DNA of 23,622 nucleotides from Bigelowiella natans CCMP2755 (lineage: Eukaryota > Cercozoa > Chlorarachniophyceae). Both the position numbers and the translations under genes were made by a program. The stretch is taken from NCBI GenBank assembly GCA_000320545.1, contig ADNK01002378.1:52501-76122 (forward strand), written 5' to 3'. Of this stretch, positions 11,243 to 22,679 are shown one piece after another (within the stretch, counting starts at the first letter, position 1; the number at the start of each line of letters is the position of its first letter). A model generated the notes under the pieces. The model ran no database searches. It was not told the origin of the DNA and saw nothing but the letters and a program-made list of their open reading frames with translations.

Positions 11243-11807
11243 GGAAACATTATCATGAGAATTTCTTGAGGAAGTAGTAGACGACCCGGAATAACAACGA
11301 GCCTTCAATAGGGTTGCAGCCGAATCGATCGCTAATTGCGAGCTCCTCGACGGCAGCTGACCGACAGTGCTATGACTCTCATCGTCCTTATCCCCCATAT
11401 CCCTTCTCCCATCGTCCTCTTTGTCTTCAGAAATCAGAATTGGTGAATTGTTATAAACATCATCGTCATCGTCGCTCGGTGGCGAGGGGGGCGGAGTGTC
11501 TGGCCTGTGCGGAAGCGTTGACTGTTTTTGGAGAGCAGAGGAGGTTGCTGCTGCTTCCCTTTTCTTACCCTTAAAGTTAAAATGGAGAACTTTCCTGGGA
11601 GGACTTCGAGATAGGCCACGAGCATATTTGCTATTGAGTATGCGATGTTTGCGACGCTGGCGGCTGTTTTGAGTCGACCGGCTGTATGCAGGACCGTCAT
11701 TGTCATTACCAGTTTCGTTGCTTTGATTGGGATGATACTGCAGACGATGGTTATGATGATGGTGCTGCTTCCATGGAGAGTTGGCGATATCATTGGAATC
11801 CTCATTC
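9365..11807 (-). CDS. Disordered Ser/Pro/Arg/Asp-rich exons, probable N-terminal part of the formin
   Basis: Five long open segments lie upstream of FH1 on the same strand. They are about 11807-11240 (acceptor CCTCAG, donor within GTGTGT), 10940 to about 10600 (acceptor CTGCAG), 10448-10182 (89 codons, phase 0 at both ends, acceptor TATCCAG, donor CAG|GTCTTT), about 10100-9721 (donor CAC|GTAAGC) and about 9540-9365. The peptides are low complexity: a His/Asn-rich stretch, a five-Asp run after PPPSPPS, Ser-rich stretches, then an Arg/Lys-rich segment with RSTKKATPKSGFGTSSSRFS. No GTPase-binding, PTEN-C2 or other N-terminal formin domain is visible. I infer that they belong to the formin because strand, spacing and composition fit, and because no terminator or second promoter is seen. 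The start codon is unknown; the only good methionine in the first segment is at 11398. They could instead be a separate gene. Confidence 0.5.
11101..11240. repeat. Two (AC)n microsatellites
   Basis: AC tracts at 11101-11133 and 11210-11240. The second, read on the minus strand, supplies the GTGTGT that would serve as the donor of the disordered exon ending near 11240. Confidence 0.94.
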
Positions 11808-11810
11808 CTG

Positions 11811-13806
11811 AGGTATTAGCAATGAAAAAACGATAAACATTCGATGAAATCGCCCTCCTCGTGCTTTCAATATGTGTGAGGAAGAATTTGTTGGTTGTAT
11901 GATTGTAGTGTATCTAAATCTCTTACGGATTTATCGCTTCGGAAGCATTCAACGTGGTCGCAGTTATCTTGAGGTTATATCGTTTTGGCTTAGGAGACCA
12001 AGTTGTTCCCTTCTTTCCATGGGTGATCGTCCTCCTCTTGGACCTATGGAATCATGAGTTGTGTGTTTCGCGTGCATCCTACTAGTTGTGCATTTTCTTA
12101 TGTTTCCACGTAGGTTACATGCATATATTCTGTGAAAATTTTTGCATTAATGTTGTATTTATCTTCATATCTTCTACTATCTATGCAACAAACTCAAACA
12201 CACTCCTGCCTCCCGCAACGTCAGTGTGTGTTTGAGAGAGAGAGAGAGAGAGAAGGGGGGAGGGCGGGGGGAAGGGAAGGAGAAACTACTCGCAGACATT
12301 TAATACTGCAGGCCGAAAGATAACATTTTGCTCATATGAATCAAGTAACAGCTGTCCACTTTGGGATGACTCCTATGAACTTCTAGTGTTCTTTACCTGC
12401 GATTTTTCAGCCCTTCGTCTCTCTTTTGCACCTTTTTTTCAGTATTCTTATTGCTGTCATCATCCGCAGCCTAAGGAAAGCAAAACTTAAACCGACGGTC
12501 ACCGATAATTGATAAGCTACAAGCTCAATAAGCGCAGTTTACAAGTTCCCGCAGGTATTTGAGAGCGTCCTCGGCTTCTATCATCTGGGAGCACCCCTCA
12601 ATCGGACTGCGTCCTGGGTCTGTTCAACGTAATGTTACGGTGTGCAGAAGCACTCTCATCCATTGAACCTTCGCCCTACGAGAAGAAAAGCATATAAATG
12701 AGTAAACTCCTGCATGCCGAGATGAAGTGTCTACAAGACTACCGTCAAACATCGAAATGCACACACAATTGCTAGATCCCATTTGCAAGTGGAGCAAGAC
12801 CCCAAGCACTAATATATACAATATAGCTATGGCGCTACCCCTTCATCCCTTCTTTTTCAAGCACTCTATTTCTAACACCCGCATGGATCCCTCTGCAAAC
12901 CCACTATCCCTTCACCCAGCCCTGACCCATCAAGCTGTCTGTAATCCAGATGGCGAAGATCAGGAGAGTTGGCAGCCCGTACACTTTCGCAAAAAATATT
13001 CCAAATTTTCCCCTGCGACAAGTACAATTTCAGGTCACGCCTAAAAAACGTACCATCCCGCAAATCCCATTTCCGTTTCCATAAACAACCAGTCCGTTAC
13101 CTTGTCGCACTTTCTGACCTTCCGAGGGCGGCGTACCGCCGCCGAGAACCACGGAGATCCAGGCTATTTTTCGCTCGAGATCAAGGATGCTGGGCTGACG
13201 AGCGCTCAAAAGCCCTCCGAGCCCAGGCTCATGAGAGACCGTGGATGTATCCCGCTTGATTTGTTATCCACATCGCCTCGAGTTTTGATCTTCATGAATG
13301 CGGGAGTACAGGTGGGACAATGAATTAGGGAAGGTTGGGTAGGAGGCGAGGAGGCATACGGATGCTGCATACGGATGCTAATAGCGCCACATATTACATT
13401 ACGTAGGGTTGCCCAATGGCTCGCACTTCGACGTACTCCCTTAGGTAGTTTGAGTATTCGGTATTGAAACTTATGCCATGAATGTTACCATTTCGGTCCA
13501 GATTGCTGTCATTGGCGAGTCGGATGAAACTACTCAGGCGTTTTCACAGTAAGGCTGGTTGCTTGTCACTTTCCTTTTCCACTAAATCGAAGCGTATCGC
13601 ATCGAGGAGACCGACGGCGAGAAGGAACGGTAAGCTTTGAACCAGTGAGTAACCCGCGACTGTTCCGATACGGCTAACCCGATACGACGAATCCGATACA
13701 TACTTAGCCCTTCCGTTAAACCAACTATTGAAAGCTACGATCGCAACAACTGCTGTGGGGTGCTGCGGCGTCCTTGGTATGTTCACATTCATAAAAGTGG
13801 AACAAA
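11811..13806. other. Mostly non-coding or unresolved region
   Basis: No recognised domain. A GA tract lies at 12234-12254 and short AT-rich stretches near 12100-12180. Between 13042 and 13323 two plus-strand frames are open together; one reads PGYFSLEIKDAGLTSAQKP and ends at a possible donor CAG|GTGGGA (13315), the other is Arg-rich. I could not choose between them. A minus-strand hydrophobic ORF (13852-13544) has no recognisable family. Short direct repeats occur: the 13-mer GCATACGGATGCT twice at 13353-13380, and CCGATACG-like octamers three times at 13667-13700. Confidence 0.35.
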
Positions 13807-13923
13807 ATGCCCGTTCCGACGAGCATGAGTTTGAATGAACTGGGGAGAGCAACTAGAAGGAATAAACCCCTTTCACCATCTGAAGAAAAAAGCCCGCAAC
13901 AAAAGACGAAGTGCTATAGTGCA
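13807..13923 (+). CDS. Possible first coding exon of the SET-domain gene
   Basis: ATG at 13807 opens 38 codons (MPVPTSMSLNELGRATRRNK, then a Ser/Pro/Glu/Lys stretch) before a stop. A polar, basic N-terminal segment of this kind would suit a nuclear protein and it lies just upstream of the SET exons. However, the only phase-compatible donor (GTGCAT near 13915) is weak, so the link to exon 14017 is a guess. Confidence 0.3.
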
Positions 13924-14016
13924 TGACGTGAACATGATCTCAATGGAGGCTGTGCAAAAAAAAAAAAAACATCGACATCAACATAACTCCTTTATCCACT
14001 TGATCAGCAACTGTAG

Positions 14017-15393
14017 AATGGGGCTTGTTCGAAAGGGGAGGCGCTTTCGGAAGCGGATGGAGTAGTGTAGATGCCATTGCAACCGCTAAGGAAGCAGACA
14101 ACTTATACGTAAAACCCTCGCAGATTCCCAACGCTGGGAGTGGCCTCTATGCAAAGGTAATAGGTTTAACGTTACGTTTTGGGGGATGAGAGATGTGGCT
14201 GGCGGTGACAAGACGGTGAAGTTTCTGTTGAGTGTTTCATTGTACTTCTACATCTTTCCTTGATGACCGACATTCATACTATTAGAAAAATTTTGTTGAG
14301 GGCGAGGTCGTCTGTGAATATTCGGGCGATGTCTACAATATATTCCAGTAAGTTTGAGTGAATCTTAACCAAGTAACAAACGTGTACATCATTTCGGAAA
14401 CTGCTGATGGTTAAACAAGAAAATGCCTACGCAATTAGCACAATGATACGCTCTGATTTTCATTTCACCTCTCTTTCTAGATTCATGAGCAACGATTCGA
14501 CATATGCGCTTGAATTGAGTGTAAGTGAAGGAAAGATGAGTTAGCATGCTACGCTACATGTCAATCCAACCCCTTCTTCGTGTACGAGACTTCTGATTCC
14601 TCTGTCACTCACGTTTCATCACTTTCCATCGCCTTTCTTATCGAGAGGGAAAAATTCACTAACTACATACATCACTGTTGGAAAGAAAATGGGCAGGATC
14701 TAGCTCGGTGTAAATGATTTTCGTACTTTTAGTTACGTAACCATTGTCAATTTTCGACATTTTCCGAAGCACAAAGTCGCTATGATGAGAGGATATTCAT
14801 TTCTAAATTTCAGCCATTCGTGTACGTCGACGCCAGACATCACGAGGAAGTCCTCGGCAGGTTTGTGCTAGGCTAAGACGCGCAGCTATAGAACAAGATA
14901 GCTATAAAGACCAGGCCGGGCAGAGGGAGGAAGTGAGTGTTGAGACCCAAGCTTTGGCAAGACTTCTAGCGAAAATGCTTCATGAATTTCTGTTCATGGG
15001 AAGTATTGAAGCAACCAATATTCACAAAACTAAATTACGCTGATGATCCCATTAGGTATATAAATGACCACGGTGACCTAGCGAAGATAAATGTGGTGTG
15101 GGAAAAGCACCCATGGCAGGTAGACAAGCACGAAATGGGCGGATATCCGCTATACATGCATACACTTCCTCAATTTCCCACTCCTTTTTAGTGCTTCCTT
15201 TTCAGATTGATAGAAAGATACATTGTAGATATTATCTACTCTATTCTACTTACTACGATGATATTTGGCGCAGGGTAAAGCTTTTGTTGTTGCCAGTCGT
15301 GATATTCAGAGTGGTGAGGAGCTCTATGTTAGTTATGGAAGCCGATATTGGAAGCTGGCAGGCAGAGAATTGCGCCAAGGCGCAGAGCATTGA
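14017..15393 (+). CDS. Compact SET-domain protein, putative protein-lysine methyltransferase
   Basis: SET domains transfer methyl from S-adenosylmethionine to lysine. Six exons agree in phase: 14017-14156, 14286-14347, 14481-14520, 14814-14860, 15056-15119 and 15274-15393 (TGA). They give QIPNAGSGLYAKKNFVEGEV and VCEYSGDVYN (the opening strands with the cofactor-binding GxG-type turn), FMSNDSTYALEL, PFVYVDARHHEEVLGRYIND, HGDLAKINVVWEKHPWQ, then VASRDIQSGEELYVSYGSRY, W and a short Arg/Glu tail. RYINDHG takes the place of the usual RFINHS core, and ELYVSYG supplies the invariant catalytic tyrosine motif. No cysteine-rich pre-SET or post-SET is encoded, and the C-terminal tail is only about 13 residues. 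The known part is about 157 residues, so this is nearly a bare SET fold. The substrate cannot be told from sequence; histone or non-histone targets are both possible. The upstream exon is uncertain. Confidence 0.9.
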
Positions 15394-15517
15394 AAACGTT
15401 TTGACATACTCCATGAACGTCGTCGACGTTGAATGGTTCACAGTGCTTATCAAATTGTCAGTGTAAGTAGCTTGCAGTGATGATTGAGTATGTTGCACAT
15501 ATTTACGCTAATGCGTA

Positions 15518-15912
15518 GAGTTGATGACGGATCAGCAGCCCCCATTCCCTCTGATCCTGAGCAACAGCGACTTTGCAATGTGCCAGCACCACGAATTTTC
15601 ATTTTTTTTTCACGCGGACTTCGACATTCGCTTCTCCTGCGCCTGCGCAGTGTGAAGTTTTGGGGGACTTGTGCAAGCATTGCTGCATGACATGAAACGA
15701 GAGTTCCCGCCACACTTTCATGAAAATTCAATTTGTCTTGGCTCTTTCAATTTTCAAAGCCTGTGTTGTCCCACAAAGATGGACAATCAGCAGGTGCAGA
15801 GCAAGCGAATGCCGAAGTCCGCATGAAAAAAGAGTTGAAATTGAACGCGCTGGATTTTTCATGGAAAGTCGTCATCTGCAAAAATGGGGCCTGCTGATCC
15901 GTCATCAACTCG
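15518..15912. repeat. Imperfect long inverted repeat (foldback element)
   Basis: The left arm (about 15518-15670) and right arm (about 15766-15912) are reverse complements with mismatches and small indels. The outer ends match best: GAGTTGATGACGGATCAGCA near 15518-15537 pairs with the complementary sequence at 15891-15910. An inner block around 15612-15640 (CGGACTTCGACATTCGCTT) pairs with 15802-15823. The spacer is about 95 nt. Both arms translate to related peptides (SECRSPREKKMKIRGAG against SECRSPHEKRVEIERAG), which follows from the repeat rather than from a gene. It lies 125 bp past the SET stop. It resembles a MITE or a decayed foldback transposon; no target-site duplication was confirmed. 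Confidence 0.75.
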
Positions 15913-16253
15913 TAGCTGTGCTGGTGTGGCACCCAATGTAGGCTCTCAGCACCCTCGATTCGCGCACAACAGCACATGTGCAATGAAACACCTGCAATTG
16001 CTCTACATGGGCTGTACACTTGATTGACATTGCACGCATGCACGTGCATGCATGCTAGTATCTACACAGTTGGATCACACGTGCCGCACCGCACAACAGT
16101 GGTTTTTGCTTTTGCGGCTAGGCAGTGATGTGTGAGACTGATGTAATGAAGTGACAAAATCTTTTCAATGGTGATGTGTGCACGTTGACGTATCCTAACA
16201 TCTAGCATAGACAAGATGGACCGAATGATTCATATTTCCCATCCACTCCATCG

Positions 16254-16335
<82 letters not shown>

Positions 16336-17172
16336 CCTCCACCGGACATGCAGCAACGTTGCTTCACGGGTCCAATTAATTCCCCAAAACCAGAACAGAG
16401 TGAGATTTGTTCCTGCCTGGAGGAGGGATTACAAGCTATGCAGAGCAAAAGGTTGATTCTTGCTTGGCTAGAAGAAGTGAAGAGGAGTGCACGCACAACT
16501 TTGTCTACACGTGGAGCACGCTGACATTACCAGAAGCATGCTGCAGGACCTGCTCGTACATCATGGTTTAGAGCACATTCAACCCAGACAAATTGATGTC
16601 GCGTATCCCCTGGAAACACATCGATTTGCTCCTGCGTCTTCCCTAAATCGTGTCGATGCAGCGAGGCCCAGATCACCAAAAGCTTCGGAACCAAGGAGTA
16701 GATCTAAGGAGTAGATCTACGAAGTAGATCTGGGCGACGAAATCTGGTAATAATCCGCATGAACGGACGAATCACAGGTACTCATACCACACATCGGCAA
16801 ATTTCCAAGAGAAGACGTTAGCATGAATCGGGATATCCCTAAGAAATATTAGTTTTCTCCCAAATTGTGTTGTCGCTATTGCATAATATCACCAGTTATC
16901 ATGTAAAACTAGGCAAAAACCGGAAAGGCAAGTTTTAGCAACACAAATCCGTTTATGCTATGCAGGATACCCTCGCAGAATGGACGTCCAATGGCCTCCA
17001 TTTACGACAATTTGCGATTTTCCTTCTTTTTTCTTTTAAATAGCCTAATATTATTTGATATAATTTAGAGAAATCATGTCGCGATCAAAAACTGCAAGGT
17101 AGTCTCCATTTTGTCGATCAGGACATTCAGCTATAAAACACTGAGGTTGCCTTCAATGCCTTCGGAGGAAAA
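15913..17172. other. Region without a recognised gene
   Basis: Contains a 16-bp perfect palindrome at 16036-16051 (GCATGCACGTGCATGC), the compound microsatellite at 16258-16334, three spaced copies of AGTAGATCT at 16698-16731 with a flanking CCAGATC/GATCTGG inverted pair, and AT-rich sequence at 16850-17100. A plus-strand frame at 16349-16524 is open and polar but shows no domain. TATAAAA occurs at 17132-17138. Confidence 0.4.
16258..16334. repeat. Compound microsatellite (CT)n(GT)n
   Basis: About 18 CT units, a short TGTATG bridge, then about 16 GT units. Confidence 0.96.
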
Positions 17173-17349
17173 ATGTTTGCTGTGTTGAGCCTCTTGGCTC
17201 TTGCGGTCCTGCATGTTCTGAATGGCGCGTGTGTATTCATAGACATATGTGCAGGACTACCTTACGATGAGCAGACTGCCTCAAAAATTGCAAACATATA
17301 TTTAGATGTGGCTTTAGTAAAGATGTCGGCATTTAACTGTTGCATGTAG
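17173..17349 (+). CDS. Small ORF with signal-peptide-like N-terminus
   Basis: The ORF has 58 codons with a strongly hydrophobic start (MFAVLSLLALAVLHVLNGAC) and then a cysteine-containing segment (ICAGLPYDEQTASKIANIYL) before TAG. A TATAAAA sits 41 nt before the ATG, which would suit a short 5' leader. A GTAAAG inside the frame (near 17317) could make it a first exon instead of a complete gene. No family is recognised. It lies 310 bp upstream of the Piezo start on the same strand. Chance cannot be excluded for so short an ORF. Confidence 0.3.
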   Translation: MFAVLSLLALAVLHVLNGACVFIDICAGLPYDEQTASKIANIYLDVALVKMSAFNCCM

Positions 17350-17517
17350 ACACTTCTTTTTTAAGTCCTTTGCCGAACACACCATTTGTTCTCGAGCACC
17401 GCCTACAATTTCTATCTACATTTGTATCTTTCATAGCGAACTATATCCTTATAACTCGTAAACATTTGCTAATCCAGGACTCTTCCTCCCCAGTGACGTG
17501 ACCGTTTGAGCCACTTA

Positions 17518-17538
17518 CCCACCCACCCACCCACCCAC
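17518..17538. repeat. (ACCC)n tetranucleotide repeat
   Basis: Five ACCC units about 120 bp upstream of the Piezo start codon. Confidence 0.9.
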
Positions 17539-17660
17539 AACGTGAAGCTTCCATACGGGTGGACCACAGGAATTAAACAAAACCTCGGCGCTGACTCGAT
17601 CGATGGGGAAAGCGCGCACGATATCCAGATAATAGTCGGTGGAGGGGTTTCGCAAGCACA

Positions 17661-18902
17661 ATGCAAGGCCAGAATTGCGGCCTCGAGCTGGTGCGATGGA
17701 TATTCCCTTATTTTCTGGTAGCTGCAGCCGCCCTCCGGTGCAACCTGCTGTCTGTGGGGTATACCGTCCTCTGGCTTCTTTACTTCGCCCTCCAACCGAT
17801 ACAAAACAATGCGACGTAAGAATTGTAGTTGTAGTTGTAGTTGTAGTTGCAGTTTTGGTAGTCATCTGAAATTAGAGTTCCTAAGATCCCCCCCTCTTAT
17901 AATTTGCGCACTCTCGTTGACTTTGAGCGCTCCACTCGTGCCTTTTTATTCGCAAGTCTCACTCCACCATTCGTGTATGTGTACGATCCATATCACCAGA
18001 GGCACTTATTTCTCGCCATCGTATTGGATCTCCGCTGCAGCCTACACTTCTCTTGCCTGCATTATCCGAGCATCGATTCTCCTGTTCGTATCGCTGCCAC
18101 CCCCCTCTTCCGAAGTTCCTGGGGTTTCAGTTCTACGTTGGATTCTGCAGTTGTTAGGAGTTGCGTCCCAGCTAACTGACACAGATGCTGGCAACGGCTC
18201 TGGCGACATTGGGGGATATATAGTAGGCGGGGGGGGGAAAGGAGAAATCTTTGATATACTGCACGCCGTTTCTGAGGTAATACTTGACACTCTCGCTCTC
18301 CCTCTCCCTTGAATGTGCGTGGTGGTGTGCGAATATCTGACATTTCCATGCTCCATCGTATGCAGGTGTGCGTGTGTGTGATATCCGTAGCGATGCTTTG
18401 TCGTCTCCTCTGTGAGCAGAATCGGTCAGTTATTCGCACATCTCACATTTTCACAAGAACAAATAGTAGGGATAGAGGGCGAAAATGTATGGCTTCCACG
18501 CCTTTCCCCTCCGCAATCTAGTAGGGTTACGGCACTTTCAGGAATGTAGTCTAAGAATAGTCGCGTTTTACGTAATGGAGAGGGTGTTATCGATAGCAGA
18601 TAATTTCCATAACGTCAAGTATGAAGAGAAATTCTGTCAGAATTGGTAGAGTTTCTCATTTCGCTAGCCTCTTCGTCCCTCCTCCTCTCTTACCTTAGAA
18701 TGGCCCCGTGGCAGCTGAAAGCATATCCAGACTTCCATCAAAGGACGATTTTTAGCTCTCTGATAGTCGCAGCGATAGCATGGCCGAGCTTAGGCAGCTT
18801 TCCTTACATCATCCTCGCCATGCTGAACCTCGTCAATTGGAGCATCACTGTAAATATTGTGACACATTAACACAAACATAAACACAAACACACACATACT
18901 TA

Positions 18903-18945
<43 letters not shown>

Positions 18946-19119
18946 CAAGTCTACCTAGACACAGCAAATCTCTCATTATTATTTGGCTTGTATCTACTAC
19001 TTGTGCCACACACACACATACAAACACACACACACACATCCCTACACAATCAGGAGAGTAATCTGTGGGCATGCTGCAATGGTCTTCCCGTAGCGGTAGT
19101 AGCAGTAGTATTATATGTG

Positions 19120-19150
<31 letters not shown>

Positions 19151-20015
19151 AGGGAGGGAGGGAGGGAGAGAGAGAGAGAGAGAGGTGGCGGGGTGGGGGA
19201 CACAACTGCCCGCATAACAGCTTTCTTATGTCGTTTGCCGAGGGAGGGGATACTTGTTTTAAATTGCGACCTTATAGACAAGGAAGTTTGATGAATGTGC
19301 GAATCTGAAGACGTTGCTTCTTCGTTGGCTTCGAGTGCCCGTGCACACAACACACGCACGTGCACCGGGAACACACAAACACACAAATCAGTACACATGT
19401 GCGCCGTGCGTACAAAGCTCACATGTGTATGGTAATGTATCCTTCCAATTTGAATCTATATCAAGGTTTTGGCCTGGTATTCTGGGATAAGACTTTTCAT
19501 CCTGCTGCTACTCTCCCTCCCCACAACACAAGACGAGGCCCTTTTCCCACGCATTTTGCTGAAAACTTTAGGTGGTGAAACAGACGCAGCTAGCTGCCAC
19601 TACAAGCTTAACCGAAACGACGTCATTGCGATTCAAATTGCTTATCTTTAACAACGATCTTTTGATGTTGGTGTCGTTTTCCCATCGTCGCCTTCGTCGT
19701 CATCATCATCATCATCATTATCACCACCACTATCTTCGTAATCACCACCGAATTCTCATGTTTTCCTTCACGCCGTCTTGCCGTTGGGATCTTCTTCCCC
19801 GTTGTTGCATTTCTAGGGCTGCGCATATACATCACCAGCCCCCGGCTGATCACAGAGGGAATCGCTATTTTAGCCGAGATGGTGGCATACGGGGTAGTAG
19901 CTCGCCTGCGTTTGTTTGCCCGTTTACTTGCTTTGAGGCACTGAACAGGGCGAGGCGACGCGGTGGATCGAGAGAGCACGAATTAGCGCAAAGACTGAAC
20001 GACTCGTAAAACTGT

Positions 20016-20047
<32 letters not shown>

Positions 20048-21163
20048 TCTGTTAGGCTGCCTGCTTTCACTACCATGAGATCGCGTTCGCGGAGCCAGGG
20101 GAAAGGCTGGGGGAAACTGAGCTCATCCTCCCCGCCTCAGAAAGGTGCTGTGGAGAAGCAGAAATGCGCGCCGTGCGTACGATGTATGGCCATGACACTG
20201 CGCCCCTCCTCGCCCCCACTCGTAATTAACGCCGAAAGGTGAAGCCGACTTGATTGGTTGATTGTGTGCGCGTGCGTGTTCTTGCAGGAAGTTGAACCGG
20301 CAATCTTCTCTCGTCACAAAGTAGGTTTATAGATGTTTCATATAGCAGTGGTACAGATGGTGATGGTGAAAATGGTGATGGTGATGGTGGTACATGCACT
20401 GGTATTGAGAGGTTTGTTGCGGGTTTTATCTCAATTTTCGCTTGTCCTTATTTTGCGCTATTACCCCCCATCCCCCATCCCCCATTCCAAGAACGAGCCA
20501 GGGTTTCGAGTCGCTACTGTTTTCGCTCCGGCCACATGCGTACAAGTGCTGCCTGCTCTCCCTCTTCATTACGTCGATTCAGGTAATAAGTAGGTCTCAC
20601 GGCAGGGAGGCCAATCAGCATTTCTCTGCCCATTTCTGCTATCTAGTGAAGATATTATCGATCATACGTCTGATCATTCCCCCCCCAACCCTTTTCCTTC
20701 CCCCCCCCACCAATTGTCGCTAGATTCCGTGCCTCCTCTCCGTACCACTCCTCTGCATGCTGTTCATCGCAATCATGCTGGAGAAAGGCCAGTTTCCTTA
20801 CCTCTGGACATCGGTGGCATTTTACCCCCCTCTACTGGCGTTGACGCAGTACGCGTTTGCACTGCCTAACGTGCTGCCGAACACGCACACCCTTTACATA
20901 GTAGGCCTTTGGCGCCCGGTAAGAAAGCAGTGCCTTATTAGTCGGAATTGTTGTTGTTGCTGTTGCCTGCCGTGATGCTTGCGAGTCTCTTATTCTTCAA
21001 TGTTGCATGATTCTTCTCAGCCCGTGCCACTCACAACCACCTCATCAGCTTACTAGTTTTCCCATCTCGCCCCCCTCTAACCCCCTTTCCTTAACAATAG
21101 ACATATCCATGCCTCTATCTGGCAGTTGCTTTCCTTCCTTCTCTCGGTAAGAGAAGATTTGAA

Positions 21164-21208
<45 letters not shown>

Positions 21209-21676
21209 GGGCGAGGAGAGGAGGAGGCGGCGGATGATGATGATACATGACGATGGTGTGGCATCTGGCAGCTTTTGGGTTCTACGGCTACATTCTGCGG
21301 GGGACTTCTGGTCGCGGATTACACGCATTCACGAAGGAGGGCGCATTTGAAGCTGTGAAGTCGGGAAACATAGAGGTCTTGTGCAGCATCTATAGTTGCT
21401 TTCCGTCGCTTGGCGCCGCTGCTACTAGACAATGAGCAAGTTAATAATAGTGGGAAGCAGTATTCTAAGTGAGCTATGGAGAGGCGAGTTAATAGTGGTT
21501 ATTGGATGCTGTCATAACATGCCTTGTCTTACGGATGATTGTTGTCCCCAATGCAGTTAATACTGAAGCTCACGGAAGCAAACTCCTGGGTAGAAAAGCG
21601 ATGAAGATGACGAAGAAGCTGTTTACATTCATACCTACCCGCTGTCGCACTCAAATGCAAACCTTTCAATTTCTCC

Positions 21677-21709
<33 letters not shown>

Positions 21710-22641
21710 CCTCCCTCCCTCCTTCCCTGTGGCCTTTCCTCTTTCATTTTAAAGAGGGGTGAAGACTAACGTCAATGTCATCATCCTGGTCTTTTTTGCT
21801 GTAATGGCTAGATACTGGGCGAAGTTACCGAAGTCGGAAACTCGCTGCTGCACGTACGAGAAGACAAAACGAATTATGCTTTCATAATACATGCAATAGG
21901 AAGGAAGGGAGGGAGGGGGAGAGAAACATCAGAACTAACATTTTAGATAAAAGTAATATGTGTGGAAAAATATTTCATCTACATAGAACTAGAGTGGAAA
22001 GCTATTTTTTAAAATTTTGACCGTGACGGTGACAGTAGCCACTTCGCGACGATTATCATCAGTCATCATGAAATTATCACCATCATCATCATCGTCGTCA
22101 TCATTATCATCATCGTAATCAGGTGGCGTGCGGTTATAACCAGCGGAAGATCGTGCGAATACTTCTAGAATACATTCGGGTAGTAAGGAAGGAATGCACG
22201 AGAGAAGCATCGATATCAACTGGCGACTCACGTTTGATGATGATAATAATGACGATTGTTGTTGTTGTTTGTCGTCTTCTTCTCCTTCTTCTTCTTCGTC
22301 TTCTTCTTCTTCTTCGTCTATTCCTTGCCCCCCCCCCCTTTCCCAGAGCTCTCCCGACCCTGCACTCTCAATCAACCTGAAAAATCTCTTCGGCGATACC
22401 CCGCTGCACGTTGCGGTTCGGAACGGATGCGTGAAGGTCAAACCGTTTTCCAGCATTTCTTTACCACCGCGCCCCCCCCCTTCATATTTGTTCACTTCCC
22501 ATGCTGCACTGCTGTAGGTTGAGGAAATTCTAAAGAGGCAGCGTGGAATTGACCTGAACATCAGAAACGAGAAAGTAATACCCCACCCCCCCCCTCCCTT
22601 GACGGTGTTCTCGTTCCTCAAACGACATTCTTCTGGATGGC

Positions 22642-22679
<38 letters not shown>

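Noticed and set aside
11645-11836. Plus-strand hydrophobic ORF with several apparent membrane segments
   Set aside because: It is antisense to the Asn/His/Asp-rich disordered exon; complements of AAT/GAT/CAT codons give ATT/ATC/ATG, so the hydrophobicity is expected.
13544-13852. Minus-strand 102-codon ORF with a hydrophobic stretch
   Set aside because: There is no good start, no recognised family and no partner exon, and it overlaps the candidate first SET exon on the other strand.
15098-15466. Plus-strand 122-codon ORF over the end of the SET gene
   Set aside because: It is a shadow frame: the SET exons 15056-15119 and 15274-15393 use another frame with clear motif matches and splice signals.
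17853-17999. Extension of Piezo exon 2 upstream to an acceptor at 17852
   Set aside because: It keeps the frame, but needs a 37-nt intron inside a hexamer repeat and adds about 49 residues that spoil the helix spacing seen in other Piezo proteins. Kept as an alternative only.
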